A DNA stretch of 64,000 nt from Flavobacteriaceae bacterium (GTDB taxonomy: Bacteria; Bacteroidota; Bacteroidia; Flavobacteriales; Flavobacteriaceae): assembly GCA_002721275.1 (NCBI GenBank), contig PBJZ01000012.1, forward strand, positions 44,995 to 108,994, read 5' to 3'. Position numbers and translations under genes: made by a program. Positions 39,411-51,853 of this stretch are shown one piece after another. Each line of letters starts with the position of its first letter. Within the stretch, counting starts at the first letter, position 1. The notes beneath the pieces are model-generated. The model worked only from the letters and a program-made list of their open reading frames with translations. It searched no databases and was not told where the DNA came from.

Positions 39411-42400
39411 ATGGCCAGAATAAACGAAATAGTTACTCAAAAAAAATTCAATAAAATAGTTATAGGACTCTCATCTCCAGAAGTAATTCTGAATAATTCC
39501 AGGGGAGAAGTTTTAAAACCGGAAACTATAAACTACAGAACCCATAAACCCGAGAGAGATGGATTGTTTTGTGAGAGAATTTTTGGTCCTGTCAAAGACT
39601 ACGAATGTGCTTGTGGTAAATACAAAAGAATTAGATATAAAGGTATTGTTTGTGATAGATGTGGAGTTGAAGTGACTGAAAAAAAAGTAAGAAGAGACAG
39701 AGTTGGACACATAAATTTAGTTGTTCCAGTCGCTCACATATGGTACTTTCGCTCATTACCAAATAAAATAGGTTATCTACTTGGACTACCATCTAAGAAG
39801 TTAGATATGATAATTTATTACGAAAGGTATGTTGTTATTCAACCTGGTGTTGCTTTGAACGCAGAAGGAGAGCCTTTACAGAAGATGGATTTTTTAACTG
39901 AAGAAGAATATTTAAATGTATTAGAACAAATTCCAAATGAAAATCAATATTTAGAAGATAGTGACCCTGAAAAGTTTATTGCAAAAATGGGTGCCGATTG
40001 TCTTATAGAGCTTCTTGGGAGAATTAATTTAGAAGAACTTTCCTACGAGCTCAGACACAAAGCTAACACGGAAACCTCAAAACAGAGAAAAACAGAAGCA
40101 CTTAAAAGGCTACAAGTTGTGGAGTCTTTTAAAGATGCTAATAGTAGACGGGAAAACCTACCTGAGTGGATGGTTATGAAAGTTATTCCTGTTATTCCAC
40201 CAGAGCTTAGACCCCTAGTACCACTTGATGGAGGAAGATTTGCCACATCAGATTTAAATGATTTATACAGAAGAGTCATAATCAGAAATAATAGGTTAAA
40301 AAGATTAGTAGAGATAAAAGCACCTGAGGTTATTTTGAGAAACGAAAAAAGGATGTTACAGGAATCTGTTGATTCTCTATTTGATAATACAAGGAAGTCA
40401 TCTGCTGTAAAAACTGATTCAAACAGACCATTAAAATCTCTTTCAGACTCTCTGAAAGGAAAACAAGGTAGATTTAGACAAAATTTACTTGGAAAGAGAG
40501 TAGATTATTCTGCAAGATCAGTCATTGTTGTTGGTCCAGAATTAAAACTATATGAATGTGGACTTCCAAAAGGAATGGCAGCAGAGCTTTACAAGCCATT
40601 TATTATCAGAAAACTCATAGAACGTGGAATAGTTAAAACTGTCAAATCAGCAAAGAAAATAATTGACAGGAAAGAGCCAGTTGTTTGGGATATCTTAGAG
40701 AATGTTTTAAAGGGTCATCCAGTTTTATTAAATAGAGCACCTACTCTTCATAGGCTGGGTATCCAGGCTTTTCAACCAAAATTAATAGAAGGTAAAGCAA
40801 TTCAGTTACATCCCCTTGTTTGTACTGCATTTAACGCTGACTTTGATGGAGATCAGATGGCTGTTCATTTACCCCTTGGACCTGAAGCTATCCTAGAAGC
40901 ACAGATGCTCATGTTAGCCTCAAATAATATATTAAATCCAGCTAATGGATCACCAATAACGGTGCCATCTCAAGATATGGTTTTAGGACTCTACTACATG
41001 ACCAAAGGAAGAAAATCAACTAAAGATAGATCTGTGAAAGGTGAGGGATTAACTTTTTATTCTGTTGAGGAAGTTCATATTGCACATAATGAGAAAAAAG
41101 TTGAACTTAATGCACATGTAAAAATCAGAGCTAAAGACTTTGACTCAAAAGGCAATTTAATTTACAAAATTATAGAAACTACTGTAGGAAGAATTTTATT
41201 TAACGAGGTAGTCCCAGAAAATGCAGGTTTTATTAACGAGGTATTAACCAAGAAAAACTTGAGAGGTATTATTGGAAAAATTTTGAAAGTAACTAGTGTT
41301 CCTGAGACTGCTGATTTCCTGGATAAGATCAAAAATATGGGATATGGTTTTGCTTTTAAAGGAGGGTTGTCATTTAGTTTGGGAGATATAATTATACCTC
41401 CAGAAAAATTAAAAATGATAAATGAAGCTAATGGTCAAATAGAGGGAATTGTTGGTAACTATAACATGGGTCTTATAACTAATAATGAGAGATATAACCA
41501 AGTTATAGATGTCTGGACCTCAACAAACGCTACACTCACTGAATTAGCTATGAAGAGAATTTCTGATGATCAACAAGGATTTAATTCTGTTTTTATGATG
41601 CTCGATTCAGGAGCTAGGGGTTCTAAAGAACAAATAAGACAGTTAACAGGTATGAGGGGTTTAATGGCTAAACCAAAAAAATCAAATGTTGGTGGAGGTG
41701 AAATAATTGAAAATCCAATCCTTTCCAACTTCAAAGAGGGTTTATCTATCCTGGAATATTTTATTTCAACACACGGAGCCAGAAAAGGTCTAGCTGATAC
41801 TGCCTTGAAAACTGCTGATGCAGGATACTTAACAAGAAGACTGGTTGACGTATCACAAGATGTGATAGTCAATAATGAAGATTGTGGTACATTAAGAGGA
41901 ATAACAGTTCGAGCATTGAAAAAAAATCAAGAAATTGTTGAAACACTTGGAGAAAGAATACTTGGAAGAGTATCATTGAAAGATATTTCCGACAAGTCAT
42001 CGAAAGTTATAGCTAAGGCTGGTGATCAAATTACAGATTCTATTATTTCGTCAATAGAGCTAGCTGAAATTGATTCTGTAGAAGTAAGATCTCCTTTAAC
42101 ATGTGAAGCTAAAACAGGAATATGCGTTAAGTGTTATGGTAGAAACTTGGCAACAGGGAAAATGGTTCAAAAAGGAGAAGCAGTGGGTGTTGTGGCAGCC
42201 CAGTCTATAGGTGAGCCAGGAACTCAGTTGACACTCAGGACTTTTCATGTTGGTGGTGTTGCAGGTAACATATCTGAAGAAAACAAGCTTATGGTTAAAT
42301 ATGACGGAATCGCTGAAATTGATGATCTAAAGACTGTCAAAGGAAAAGATTCCGATGGTAAAAGTGCTGAAATTGTCATTTCAAGAACAGCTGAAATCAA

Positions 42401-43712
42401 AGTAATAGATAAAAAGACAAGCAATACTTTAAGCACTAACAACATTCCTTATGGATCTTCAATTTTCATAAAAAATGGCGATAAAGTTTCCAAAGATGAC
42501 TTAGTTTGTTCTTGGGACCCATTCAATGGAGTTATTGTCTCTGAATTTGCAGGAAAAGTTGAGTTCGAAAATATAGAGCAAGGGGAAACATATCAAGTCG
42601 AAATCGATGAACAAACAGGTTTCCAAGAAAAAGTAATATCTGAAACAAGGAATAAAAAGTTGATTCCAACACTTTTAATTAATGATAATAAAGGCAATCT
42701 TTTAAGATCATATAATTTGCCTGTTGGTGCTCATTTAATTGTTGATGACGGAGTCAAAATTAAAGAGGGTCAAATTTTAGTTAAAATTCCAAGGAAATCC
42801 GCAAAATCTGGAGATATAACCGGTGGCTTACCGCGGGTAACTGAGTTATTTGAGGCAAGAAATCCATCAAATCCTGCTGTAGTGTCAGAAATTGATGGTG
42901 TTGTTTCCTTTGGTAAAATTAAAAGAGGAAATAGAGAAATAATAGTTGAATCAAAATATGGTGATATTAAAAAATATCTAGTTAAGTTATCAAATCAAAT
43001 ATTAGTTCAAGAAAATGATTTTATTAAAGCAGGTATGCCTTTATCAGATGGATCTATAACACCTGTTGATATACTGAATATTAAGGGTCCATCTGCCGTT
43101 CAACAATATCTAGTAAATGAAGTTCAGGAAGTATATCGTTTACAAGGTGTTAAGATTAACGATAAACATTTTGAAGTTGTTGTCAGACAAATGATGAGAA
43201 AAGTCAAAATTAATGAACCAGGTGATAGTATGTTTCTTGAAAACCAGCTTGTATTTAAATCTGATTTTATTGAGGAGAATGATAATTTATTTGGAAAAAA
43301 AGTAATTGAGGATGTTGGTGATTCAGAATCCTTTAAACCAGGACAAATGATAACTTCACGTCAACTGAGAGATGAAAATTCGCTATTAGTAAGAAATGGT
43401 AAATCACCCATTGTTGCTCGCGAAGCATTTACTGCGACTGCGAAACCGGAACTGCAGGGTATAACTAGAGCTTCTCTACAAACAAAATCATTCATATCCG
43501 CAGCATCTTTTCAAGAGACAACAAAAGTTTTAAATGAGGCTTCTGTGAACGCCAAAGAAGATCGTCTTGCTGGGTTAAAGGAAAACGTTATTGTAGGACA
43601 TAAGATACCTGCAGGTACTGGATTAAGAAAGTATAAAGACATAATTGTTGGCTCTAAAAGTGAGTACAATAGTTTATTGATTTCGAAAGAGGAAGAAATG
43701 TTAGAAAATTAA
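39411..43712 (+). CDS. rpoC: DNA-directed RNA polymerase subunit beta'
   Basis: 1433 aa; [15 protein letters not shown], zinc-binding [23 protein letters not shown]. Confidence 0.99.
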   Translation: MARINEIVTQKKFNKIVIGLSSPEVILNNSRGEVLKPETINYRTHKPERDGLFCERIFGPVKDYECACGKYKRIRYKGIVCDRCGVEVTEKKVRRDRVGHINLVVPVAHIWYFRSLPNKIGYLLGLPSKKLDMIIYYERYVVIQPGVALNAEGEPLQKMDFLTEEEYLNVLEQIPNENQYLEDSDPEKFIAKMGADCLIELLGRINLEELSYELRHKANTETSKQRKTEALKRLQVVESFKDANSRRENLPEWMVMKVIPVIPPELRPLVPLDGGRFATSDLNDLYRRVIIRNNRLKRLVEIKAPEVILRNEKRMLQESVDSLFDNTRKSSAVKTDSNRPLKSLSDSLKGKQGRFRQNLLGKRVDYSARSVIVVGPELKLYECGLPKGMAAELYKPFIIRKLIERGIVKTVKSAKKIIDRKEPVVWDILENVLKGHPVLLNRAPTLHRLGIQAFQPKLIEGKAIQLHPLVCTAFNADFDGDQMAVHLPLGPEAILEAQMLMLASNNILNPANGSPITVPSQDMVLGLYYMTKGRKSTKDRSVKGEGLTFYSVEEVHIAHNEKKVELNAHVKIRAKDFDSKGNLIYKIIETTVGRILFNEVVPENAGFINEVLTKKNLRGIIGKILKVTSVPETADFLDKIKNMGYGFAFKGGLSFSLGDIIIPPEKLKMINEANGQIEGIVGNYNMGLITNNERYNQVIDVWTSTNATLTELAMKRISDDQQGFNSVFMMLDSGARGSKEQIRQLTGMRGLMAKPKKSNVGGGEIIENPILSNFKEGLSILEYFISTHGARKGLADTALKTADAGYLTRRLVDVSQDVIVNNEDCGTLRGITVRALKKNQEIVETLGERILGRVSLKDISDKSSKVIAKAGDQITDSIISSIELAEIDSVEVRSPLTCEAKTGICVKCYGRNLATGKMVQKGEAVGVVAAQSIGEPGTQLTLRTFHVGGVAGNISEENKLMVKYDGIAEIDDLKTVKGKDSDGKSAEIVISRTAEIKVIDKKTSNTLSTNNIPYGSSIFIKNGDKVSKDDLVCSWDPFNGVIVSEFAGKVEFENIEQGETYQVEIDEQTGFQEKVISETRNKKLIPTLLINDNKGNLLRSYNLPVGAHLIVDDGVKIKEGQILVKIPRKSAKSGDITGGLPRVTELFEARNPSNPAVVSEIDGVVSFGKIKRGNREIIVESKYGDIKKYLVKLSNQILVQENDFIKAGMPLSDGSITPVDILNIKGPSAVQQYLVNEVQEVYRLQGVKINDKHFEVVVRQMMRKVKINEPGDSMFLENQLVFKSDFIEENDNLFGKKVIEDVGDSESFKPGQMITSRQLRDENSLLVRNGKSPIVAREAFTATAKPELQGITRASLQTKSFISAASFQETTKVLNEASVNAKEDRLAGLKENVIVGHKIPAGTGLRKYKDIIVGSKSEYNSLLISKEEEMLEN

Positions 43713-43714
43713 TT

Positions 43715-44023
43715 ATGACAAAAATAAATCAGCCAAAAAAAGTTAATATACAAATTGATAAAAAGGTTGCTGAGGGTAGTTATTGTAACTTAGCTATAAT
43801 AAATCATTCCGTTTCTGAGTTTGTTGTTGATTTTGTTAATTTAATGCCTGGTTCCCCTGAGGCTAGGGTTAAATCAAGAATAATATTGACTCCTGAACAC
43901 GCTAAAAGATTTCAAAAAGCCCTTGATGAAAATATTAAAAGATTCGAGAAAACGAGAGGTGATATAAAAATTAATGATACACCTTCTATACCATTAAGTT
44001 TTGGAACTCAGGGTGAGGCATAG
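43715..44023 (+). CDS. DUF3467 family protein
   Basis: 102 aa, NLAIINHSVSEFVVDFVNLMPGSPEARVKSRIILTPEHAKRF; directly after rpoC, usual Bacteroidota context. Confidence 0.85.
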   Translation: MTKINQPKKVNIQIDKKVAEGSYCNLAIINHSVSEFVVDFVNLMPGSPEARVKSRIILTPEHAKRFQKALDENIKRFEKTRGDIKINDTPSIPLSFGTQGEA

Positions 44024-44034
44024 CATAGATTTAA

Positions 44035-45624
44035 TTAGTACTCTGAAGAATTATAGAATTTTATTGAGGAATATTTTTCTTTTGTCATTTCAAGTGAAAA
44101 ATATGAATCTGCTAAATAAACTAATTTTCCATTTTTGTCATTAGCTAAAAATTTTTGTTTAATTTTTTTAAACTCATCAATTTCGATTTGATCAGCCTTT
44201 TCAATATCTACCCAACACGCTTTGTAAACGTTTATATTTTCAAAGTCACATTTTGCTCCATATTCGTTCAGTAATCTATACTGTATTACCTCGAATTGGA
44301 GAAGTCCAACTGCCCCAATAATTTTTCTATTATTTAAATTTAGAAAAAATAATTGAGCAACTCCCTCATCCATTAATTGTATAATCCCTTTTTCTAGTTG
44401 TTTAGTTTTCATTGGATCTTTGTTATTAATATATCTGAAATGTTCAGGTGAGAAACTAGGTATTCCTTTAAATTTAATTTTTTCTCCCTCAGTCAGAGTA
44501 TCACCAATTTTAAAATTACCAGTATCATGTAATCCAACTATATCTCCTGGATATGAGGTGTTTATTATTTCTTTTTTTTCAGCAAAAAATGTATTTGGAC
44601 TTGAAAACTTATACATTTTATTTTTTCTAACATGAAGATATGGTGTATTTTTTTTGAAAACTCCTGAAACAATTTTGACAAATGCAACTCTATCCCTGTG
44701 TTTTGGATCCATGTTGGCATGGATTTTAAAAACAAATCCTGAAAAACTTTTTTCCTCAGGTTTAACTAACCTGGTATCACATTCTTTTGATCTTGGTTTT
44801 GGAGCTATATCAATGAAACAGTCAAGTAGATCTTGAACACCAAGATTTTTTAAAGCAGAACCAAAAAAAACTGGTTGAAGTTTTCCAGACAAATAATCCT
44901 TGATTTTAAATTTAGGGTAGACCTCAGTTATAAGCTCAATTTCATCCTTCAATTTTCCAATTAAGTCTATACCTATGTAATTCTTTAGTTGTTCATTTTC
45001 AATAGAATTATAAATTATTTTATCTAATTTATCATTGGTTTTTTTATCACTAATTAACTCAACTTTATTTTTCCAAATATTAAATATTCCTTTAAATTCG
45101 TATCCCATTCCAATCGGGAAAGTGAGTGGAGTAATATTGAGTTTTAATTTAATTTCTATTTCGTCAATTAAATCGAACGCGTCTTTTCCCTCTCTGTCTA
45201 GCTTATTAATAAATACTATTATAGGAATTGATCTCATTCTACAGACCTCAACTAATTTTTTAGTTTGCTCTTCAACTCCTTTGGCAACGTCAATTACTAC
45301 AATAACTGAATCCACCGCGCTTAGTGTTCTGTATGTGTCTTCAGCAAAATCTTTGTGCCCTGGAGTATCAAGAATATTTATTTTTTTATTACAGTAATTA
45401 AATGCTAAAACAGACGTTGTTACTGAAATTCCTCTTTGTCTTTCAATTTCCATAAAATCGCTTGTTGCAGCTTTTTTTACTTTATTTGATTTAACCGCAC
45501 CCGCTTCTTGAATTGCTCCTCCAAATAATAGAAGTTTTTCAGTTAGTGTTGTTTTTCCAGCATCGGGATGTGATATTATGCCAAAAGTTCTTCTTCGATC
45601 TATTTCGTTTAAAAACTCCATCAA
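44035..45624 (-). CDS. prfC: peptide chain release factor 3
   Basis: RRRTFGIISHPDAGKTTLTEKLLLFGGAIQEAGAVK, DFMEIERQRGISVTTSV. Confidence 0.97.
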   Translation of the reverse strand: MMEFLNEIDRRRTFGIISHPDAGKTTLTEKLLLFGGAIQEAGAVKSNKVKKAATSDFMEIERQRGISVTTSVLAFNYCNKKINILDTPGHKDFAEDTYRTLSAVDSVIVVIDVAKGVEEQTKKLVEVCRMRSIPIIVFINKLDREGKDAFDLIDEIEIKLKLNITPLTFPIGMGYEFKGIFNIWKNKVELISDKKTNDKLDKIIYNSIENEQLKNYIGIDLIGKLKDEIELITEVYPKFKIKDYLSGKLQPVFFGSALKNLGVQDLLDCFIDIAPKPRSKECDTRLVKPEEKSFSGFVFKIHANMDPKHRDRVAFVKIVSGVFKKNTPYLHVRKNKMYKFSSPNTFFAEKKEIINTSYPGDIVGLHDTGNFKIGDTLTEGEKIKFKGIPSFSPEHFRYINNKDPMKTKQLEKGIIQLMDEGVAQLFFLNLNNRKIIGAVGLLQFEVIQYRLLNEYGAKCDFENINVYKACWVDIEKADQIEIDEFKKIKQKFLANDKNGKLVYLADSYFSLEMTKEKYSSIKFYNSSEY

Positions 45625-45713
45625 TTTTTAATTTTGACAAAAGTATTCAATTAAATTTAAAGAATTTTAGCAAGTAGGTTTTTGTTTAAATTATAGGTAT
45701 TTTTGAATAATTA

Positions 45714-46250
45714 ATGAAAGAAGAGGTAGTGATTTTAGTTGATTCTGAGGACAAAGTTTTGGGAACTATGCCAAAACTAGAAGCCCATGAAAAAGGAATT
45801 CTTCATAGAGCCTTCTCCGTTTTTCTATTCAATTCAAAAAAAGAACTTTTGCTTCAACGCAGAGCAGAAAATAAATATCATTCACCCGGCTTATGGACTA
45901 ATACATGTTGTAGCCATCAGAGATTAAATGAATCTACAATAGAAGCTGGAAATAGACGTTTAATGGAGGAAATGGGAATCACTTCCGATCTTAAAAGGGT
46001 TTTTACTTTTAAATATAAAACTGAATTTGATAATGGTTTGATTGAGCACGAATTAGATCATGTTCTTTTCGGATATTCTAATGATTCACCAAATATAAAT
46101 CTAGCAGAGGTAAGTGCTTGGAAGTGGCTAGATGTAAAATCAATTGAAAATGATATAATAGTAAATCCAAATTTGTATACTACGTGGTTTAAAATTATTT
46201 TTGATAGATTTAGTGATTATATAAAAAAAAATGAGAGTTACAGTAAGTAG
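45714..46250 (+). CDS. idi: isopentenyl-diphosphate delta-isomerase (type I, Nudix)
   Basis: HRAFSVFLFNSKKELLLQRRAENKYHSPGLWTNTCCSHQ. Confidence 0.95.
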   Translation: MKEEVVILVDSEDKVLGTMPKLEAHEKGILHRAFSVFLFNSKKELLLQRRAENKYHSPGLWTNTCCSHQRLNESTIEAGNRRLMEEMGITSDLKRVFTFKYKTEFDNGLIEHELDHVLFGYSNDSPNINLAEVSAWKWLDVKSIENDIIVNPNLYTTWFKIIFDRFSDYIKKNESYSK

Positions 46251-46644
46251 AAAAGCACATTTTAATGCAGCACACAGATTGTACCGATCTGATTGGAGTG
46301 ATGAGAAAAACAACCTAGTTTTTGGTAAATGTTCTAATGAACATTTTCATGGACATAATTATGAGTTAATCGTAAACGTTAATGGAGAAATTGATCCTGC
46401 AACCGGTTTTGTTATTGATATGAAGGTATTAAAAGATTTAATCAAAAATGAGATTGAAAATAACCTTGATCATAAAAATCTCAATCTTGAAGTACCTGAA
46501 TTTTTTAATTTAAACCCCACTGCAGAAAATATAGCAGTTGTTATATACAATAAACTTATACCGCACTTATCAAAAGATCAATTATTAGAAATTATTCTTT
46601 ACGAAACACCAAGAAATTTTGTTAAGTATTCGGGAGAAAAGTAA
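46231..46644 (+). CDS. queD: 6-carboxytetrahydropterin synthase / 6-pyruvoyltetrahydropterin synthase family
   Basis: HFNAAHRLYRSDWSDEKN, FGKCSNEHFHGHNYEL, LDHKNLN. Confidence 0.9.
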   Translation: MRVTVSRKAHFNAAHRLYRSDWSDEKNNLVFGKCSNEHFHGHNYELIVNVNGEIDPATGFVIDMKVLKDLIKNEIENNLDHKNLNLEVPEFFNLNPTAENIAVVIYNKLIPHLSKDQLLEIILYETPRNFVKYSGEK

Positions 46645-46648
46645 AATT

Positions 46649-46918
46649 ATGGCAAGTATAAGAAACTTAAAAAAAGAAATGAACAACTCAATAGGATCTT
46701 TAATTGAAGATATTTATTCATGGGAATTAAATAATCCTAAAGTTGACATAAAAAAAACCGAAAGTTTAATCGATGAATCAATTGTTTTATTTGATAGGCT
46801 TATCATTGATTTAAATAAGCGTGATAAAAATAAACCTAAACTATTTTATAATAGTATTAAAAAAAAATTAGATTCAGAAATTGAAAAGATAAGTCTTAAA
46901 TTGTCAAAACTCAAATAA
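46649..46918 (+). CDS. small charged helical protein of unknown function
   Basis: 90-aa ORF co-directional after queD, ATG at 46649. Confidence 0.55.
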   Translation: MASIRNLKKEMNNSIGSLIEDIYSWELNNPKVDIKKTESLIDESIVLFDRLIIDLNKRDKNKPKLFYNSIKKKLDSEIEKISLKLSKLK

Positions 46919-46921
46919 AAA

Positions 46922-47647
46922 TTATTTATTTAATTTTCTATTCCTTTCTAAAATCTCAAAAAAAAGTTTTCCATACCTCGATTTCTTTACTTCTTCAGTC
47001 ATTTCCTTTGCAATAGTATCCATATAACCAGGATTTGCATTACTCATCTCTGAAATCATTATGTATGGTGAAACTATATTATTAGCATTGGACCTTGCAA
47101 AATTTAAAGTATATAAATATCTTCGCTTAGTGAGGTTATCTAATCTTTTTTTGAAAGAGTCAACTAGTAAATTATTTTGATTTTTTTGAGCTTCAAGGTA
47201 ACTTTTAATTAATTCGAGATTTTGAATGTTAAATTTTCTTGACACTGATTTGTATTCTTCCAGTAAATCATTATTTTTTGATCCCCTAATTATTGAGCTA
47301 CTCTCAAATGTGTTAAGTCTTGTATTTATTTGTATTTTACCTGTTGAGCCAAAGAAAATAATTTCATCGTTGAGTGTATCTCCATCATCTTTCTTAAGTT
47401 GAATTTTGAATATTTCGGGATCTTTAATTTTTGAACTCAGTACAAACATTTCATTTTTTTCTATCACAAATGAATCAACTATTGAAAATGAGGAGTCAAC
47501 AACTTTTTTTAAATAAAGGGTACCCTTTCTTAAACCTTTTACACTTCCATTAATTTCCATCAAGCTTTTATCGGTTGTATTACATGACTTTAAAGTCAAT
47601 ATTAGTGTGAGTACTATTATACCGAAATGATAAAAATAATTTTTCAT
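46922..47647 (-). CDS. DUF4369-like secreted/lipoprotein
   Basis: N-terminal signal ending LKSC; INGSVKGLRKGTLYLKKVVDSSFSIVDSF resembles DUF4369 N-terminus. Confidence 0.7.
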   Translation of the reverse strand: MKNYFYHFGIIVLTLILTLKSCNTTDKSLMEINGSVKGLRKGTLYLKKVVDSSFSIVDSFVIEKNEMFVLSSKIKDPEIFKIQLKKDDGDTLNDEIIFFGSTGKIQINTRLNTFESSSIIRGSKNNDLLEEYKSVSRKFNIQNLELIKSYLEAQKNQNNLLVDSFKKRLDNLTKRRYLYTLNFARSNANNIVSPYIMISEMSNANPGYMDTIAKEMTEEVKKSRYGKLFFEILERNRKLNK

Positions 47648-47650
47648 ATT

Positions 47651-49906
47651 TTAAATATTTAACCAGTAAGTTAGTTTTAAATTTAGACTTCTCAATCTTG
47701 GTACTAAGGAGTTTTCAATAAAGTAATTATCATTATAAACAATATATAAGTCTGATAAGGGTGCAAATCTCCATTGAAGCCTTGAATTAATTCCCAAATT
47801 TTCTGACTGTGAACTAAATTGAATATAAGAGGACCAGAATAAATTTTTTGTGAAAGTGAAATCAATCTTGGGTCTAACTAACCATATGTTTTCGGAGGGA
47901 AATGCATTGCCCAAGTCGATGTGATCATAGTTTATAGACAGTGTTGTTGTCATATAAGGTTGAAACCTAAGATTAAATCTATTTTCAATAGAATATTTTG
48001 TACCTGTATAAAATTCACCAAATTCAGGTTCTATTTGATAATAAAACTTTTTTGCCTCGTTAGATCGGTAGTTAAATTTAATACTGGAATATTTATATGT
48101 TTTCCCGGCAGGAATTGGATTTTCTGGATTTAGTCCAGTTGGATCGAAGTCATTGTATAAATAAGTATTCCTGTTATATAGACGAATATCAAAATTTGAT
48201 TGGTTCTTAAACCTAAGATTTATTGAAGGGGAAATAGTTCTATCTGAATTTTTAAAATTGTCGTTCGGTCTGTAATATGACCACATCCCAATATCTAAAT
48301 CAACTTGAATTAGTTTATCTCTATTTGGATAAAATTTTAGCTTGTATTTTGGTGTGACTTTAAAAAGGTCAGTTCTTCTGACAAAACCAAGATCTGACTT
48401 AAAGTCTTCACCTATAAATGAGCCTCCAAGTTCGAGTGTATTATTTCTAGTATTTCTAACAATTCTTCCACCAAAACTTTCGTCATCATCATCTCGATTT
48501 GAGTCAGGTTTAAAGGATTTATGGAAATAAAACTTACCAACATATTTATTATCATTTGATGCTAAATTATAATCAAGACCAATAAGTCTGTTAAACTTAT
48601 CATTAAACTGAGTAAAATCATAATCTTTTGTATTTTCTCTGTTTAGTATAATTAAGCTAAGATTTGAACGAGAAAACATTTTTTTCTGGAGAGAAAAAAC
48701 AGTATTGTTGTTGGAGGGAATTTGATTTTTAATATCTTCATCTGTTACCATATGTAAAAATCCAATTCTCCAGTTTTCGTCAATTTTACCGCTTAGTCTT
48801 GCACCAGCAACGATTTTATTTTGAATATTATTACCATCCAAATCTTTAGCTACTCCAATCCTTCTTGAAAAAAAAGGTCTTCCATCTCTTGAATCTCCAT
48901 AGTTTGAAAATAAATCACTATTTTGAATAAAAAATTGCCGCTTTTCTGGTAATCTAATTTCAAAACGAGTTAAGTTTACAACCTGGTCATCTACTTCCAC
49001 TTGAGAAAAATCTGGATTCAAAGTTAAATCAAGATTTAATCCATTTCCAATTGGAACCTTTATATCCCCCCCATAGCTTAAATTATTTGATTTAGATTGT
49101 TTTTCAAAATCTTTTGATTTAATAGTATTTAAGTAAGGAATAAATGCAAGTGGAGCCATTGATTTTTCTAGAGGATCCTCGAAAATCATTTTTCCTAGAA
49201 ATGCTAAATTAATAATCATTTGATTTCTTGAAACGGGACTCCAGACAGTTCGCTCGTTGGTATTGGAGTCAAATCTATATATATTGAAGCCCCATGAATT
49301 TGACCCTTCAGGAAAATTAAGAAATTTAATAGGTATTTTAACCTCATTTAGAATATAATCGTCATAGACCTCTGATTCACATTCCCATTTAACATCCCAT
49401 GAACTATCAGTATCTCTACCATAATCATTTCCGCCGTTAAAAACTAATGATTCACGTTGTGTTCCTGCTGGAGTGACCCCGAAAAAATATGCATTTGTGT
49501 TATCGTTAAATGTATCAAAAATAAAAGAAACATTATCAGCTGCCCTACCTTGATAGTCTCTTCTTAGTGAGGGTATAACATATTTTTTACTACTTGTAAC
49601 CGATTTTATTAATAAATAAATATTTTCATTATCCCTTAATGCTTTTACAAAAGTTTTATTTGTTGCTTTAGCACTATCAGAGGGAAACCATTGAGTAAAA
49701 TCTCCAACTTCTTTAGCAAAATTCCATGATTCCTCTTGAGCTCTACCATCAACGGTAATTTTTTGATCGATAGTTTTAACAAAGATTTCTCTTTTTTGTT
49801 GAGTATGTGATTTGTTTGTTAAAAATAAAAAAAGAAATGTCAGTAGAATTCTTAGTGAATTGCGCCTAATGGAATAAGTTTTTAATTCACTAATTTTTTG
49901 AATCAT
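47651..49906 (-). CDS. DUF5916 domain outer-membrane-type protein with CBM9-like N-terminus
   Basis: IDQKITVDGRAQEESWNFAKEVGDFTQWFP followed by beta-rich C-terminal region; 751 aa. Confidence 0.8.
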   Translation of the reverse strand: MIQKISELKTYSIRRNSLRILLTFLFLFLTNKSHTQQKREIFVKTIDQKITVDGRAQEESWNFAKEVGDFTQWFPSDSAKATNKTFVKALRDNENIYLLIKSVTSSKKYVIPSLRRDYQGRAADNVSFIFDTFNDNTNAYFFGVTPAGTQRESLVFNGGNDYGRDTDSSWDVKWECESEVYDDYILNEVKIPIKFLNFPEGSNSWGFNIYRFDSNTNERTVWSPVSRNQMIINLAFLGKMIFEDPLEKSMAPLAFIPYLNTIKSKDFEKQSKSNNLSYGGDIKVPIGNGLNLDLTLNPDFSQVEVDDQVVNLTRFEIRLPEKRQFFIQNSDLFSNYGDSRDGRPFFSRRIGVAKDLDGNNIQNKIVAGARLSGKIDENWRIGFLHMVTDEDIKNQIPSNNNTVFSLQKKMFSRSNLSLIILNRENTKDYDFTQFNDKFNRLIGLDYNLASNDNKYVGKFYFHKSFKPDSNRDDDDESFGGRIVRNTRNNTLELGGSFIGEDFKSDLGFVRRTDLFKVTPKYKLKFYPNRDKLIQVDLDIGMWSYYRPNDNFKNSDRTISPSINLRFKNQSNFDIRLYNRNTYLYNDFDPTGLNPENPIPAGKTYKYSSIKFNYRSNEAKKFYYQIEPEFGEFYTGTKYSIENRFNLRFQPYMTTTLSINYDHIDLGNAFPSENIWLVRPKIDFTFTKNLFWSSYIQFSSQSENLGINSRLQWRFAPLSDLYIVYNDNYFIENSLVPRLRSLNLKLTYWLNI

Positions 49907-49972
49907 TTATTAAAAATAAATTAGGTACAAATTTAAGTATATTTCAGTTAAGTAATTCTAATTTTTAAATTT

Positions 49973-51853
49973 CTACTTAATGAACTCCAGGCTTCTTTGT
50001 AAAAACTTAGTTAATGCCTCCCCTTTAAGAAGACCTTGAGACAATTTAGCTAAATCCATCCCTTGATTTATGAGTCTTTCTCTTTTTTTTGCAGTCTTAG
50101 TTTCAAGAATTTGAGTTATTAATTCATGATTAGTATTCACAAGCAGTGTATACATCCCAGGCATATTGTTTCCCATCATTCCTCCGCCACCAGTTTGTTG
50201 CATCTCTTTCATTCTTCTCATGAACTCCGGCTGAGCAAGGACAAAAGGTAAGGACTTGCTTTCCATTGGTTCCAATTGAACCATGTATCCGCTCTCTTTT
50301 ACAAATTCTTCTATCATTGGCTTCAGTTTATCTTTTTGTTTATCGTTCAGCTTTGAGGCAATAGATTCTTCTTTCTTAATTAAATTTTCAATTGAGTCAC
50401 CGTCTACTCTGCAAAAACTTATTTTTTCTTTACTAGTTTCCATTTTTTGAATTAAATGTGATATAATAGGAGAGTCTAAAAGAAGGACCGTATAGCCTTT
50501 TTCCTCAGCATTTTTAATGTAACTGTGTTGATCTTCTATATCATTTGTATACAGTATGATCAATTTTCCATCTTTGTCTGTCTGGACAGGTTTTATTTTT
50601 CCCTCTAATTCAGAATAAGTGTAGTACTTTCCTGTAGTTGTTGGGTATAAAGCAAACTTATCAGCTTTATCAAAGAATTTATCCTCACTTAGCATGCCAT
50701 ATTCGATAACAACTTTTATATCATTCCATTTTTCTTCGAAGGATTTTCTGTCTTTTTTAAATAGGCTATTAAGCTTATCACCAACTTTTCTTGTGATATA
50801 ATTACTTATTTTTTTAACAGCACCATCAGCTTGCAAATAACTCCTAGATACATTTAGTGGGATGTCAGGTGAATCAATCACTCCCCTTAATAATGTCAAA
50901 AACTCAGGAACAATGCCTTCTACATTATCAGTTACAAAAACTTGATTTTGATACAATTGAATTTTATCTTTTTGGATATTAATGTCATTGTTGATCTTGG
51001 GAAAGTATAGTATTCCAGTCAGGTGAAATGGATAATCAACGTTTAAATGTATGTTAAACAATGGGGGTTCAAATTGTGAAGGATAAAGTTCCCTATAAAA
51101 ACTATTATAATCTTCATCACTTAAATCTTTTGGTGTTTTTGTCCATGCAGGATTTGTATTATTTATTATGTCATCAACAGTTTCTTTTTTTGGTTTCGCA
51201 TCTTTTGGTGAACCTTTAGGAAGAGGTAAGTCTATTTCTTTAGAACCAAATTTGATAGGTATAGGCATAAATTTATTGTACTTAAGTAAAAGTTCTCGTA
51301 TCCTTGATTCTTCTAAAAACTCTTTTGAATCCTTAGAAATATGAAGAATTATTTCAGTTCCTCGTTCTTTTTTTGATGATTTGACTAAAGTATATTCAGG
51401 AGATCCATCACATGTCCAATGAGCTGCTGGTTTTTTTGTGTGACTTTTAGTTATAATCTCAACTTTGTCTGCTACCATAAAAGCAGAGTAAAAACCAAGA
51501 CCAAAATGTCCTATTATTCCAGAATCTTGTGAATCCTTATATTTTTCGAGGAACTCTTCAGCACCAGAAAATGCAACTTCATTTATATATTTATTCACCT
51601 CGACATCAGTCATTCCGACTCCTTGGTCAATTACATGTAGTGTCTTATTTTTCGAATCTAGTTTAATTTCGATTTTAGGTGTTCCGATATTACCTTTAAT
51701 TTCTCCAATACTGCTCAAATGTGTGAGCTTCGTGGTTGCATCCGTTGCGTTTGATATTAGTTCCCGTAAAAAAATTTCGTGATCGCTATAAAGAAATTTT
51801 TTAATAAGTGGAAATATATTTTCAACTGCAACGTTAATTTTACCTTTTGACAT
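49973..51853 (-). CDS. htpG: molecular chaperone HtpG (Hsp90)
   Basis: DHEIFLRELISNATDATTKL, IGHFGLGFYSAFMVADKVEI, LNVSRSYLQ. Confidence 0.98.
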   Translation of the reverse strand: MSKGKINVAVENIFPLIKKFLYSDHEIFLRELISNATDATTKLTHLSSIGEIKGNIGTPKIEIKLDSKNKTLHVIDQGVGMTDVEVNKYINEVAFSGAEEFLEKYKDSQDSGIIGHFGLGFYSAFMVADKVEIITKSHTKKPAAHWTCDGSPEYTLVKSSKKERGTEIILHISKDSKEFLEESRIRELLLKYNKFMPIPIKFGSKEIDLPLPKGSPKDAKPKKETVDDIINNTNPAWTKTPKDLSDEDYNSFYRELYPSQFEPPLFNIHLNVDYPFHLTGILYFPKINNDINIQKDKIQLYQNQVFVTDNVEGIVPEFLTLLRGVIDSPDIPLNVSRSYLQADGAVKKISNYITRKVGDKLNSLFKKDRKSFEEKWNDIKVVIEYGMLSEDKFFDKADKFALYPTTTGKYYTYSELEGKIKPVQTDKDGKLIILYTNDIEDQHSYIKNAEEKGYTVLLLDSPIISHLIQKMETSKEKISFCRVDGDSIENLIKKEESIASKLNDKQKDKLKPMIEEFVKESGYMVQLEPMESKSLPFVLAQPEFMRRMKEMQQTGGGGMMGNNMPGMYTLLVNTNHELITQILETKTAKKRERLINQGMDLAKLSQGLLKGEALTKFLQRSLEFIK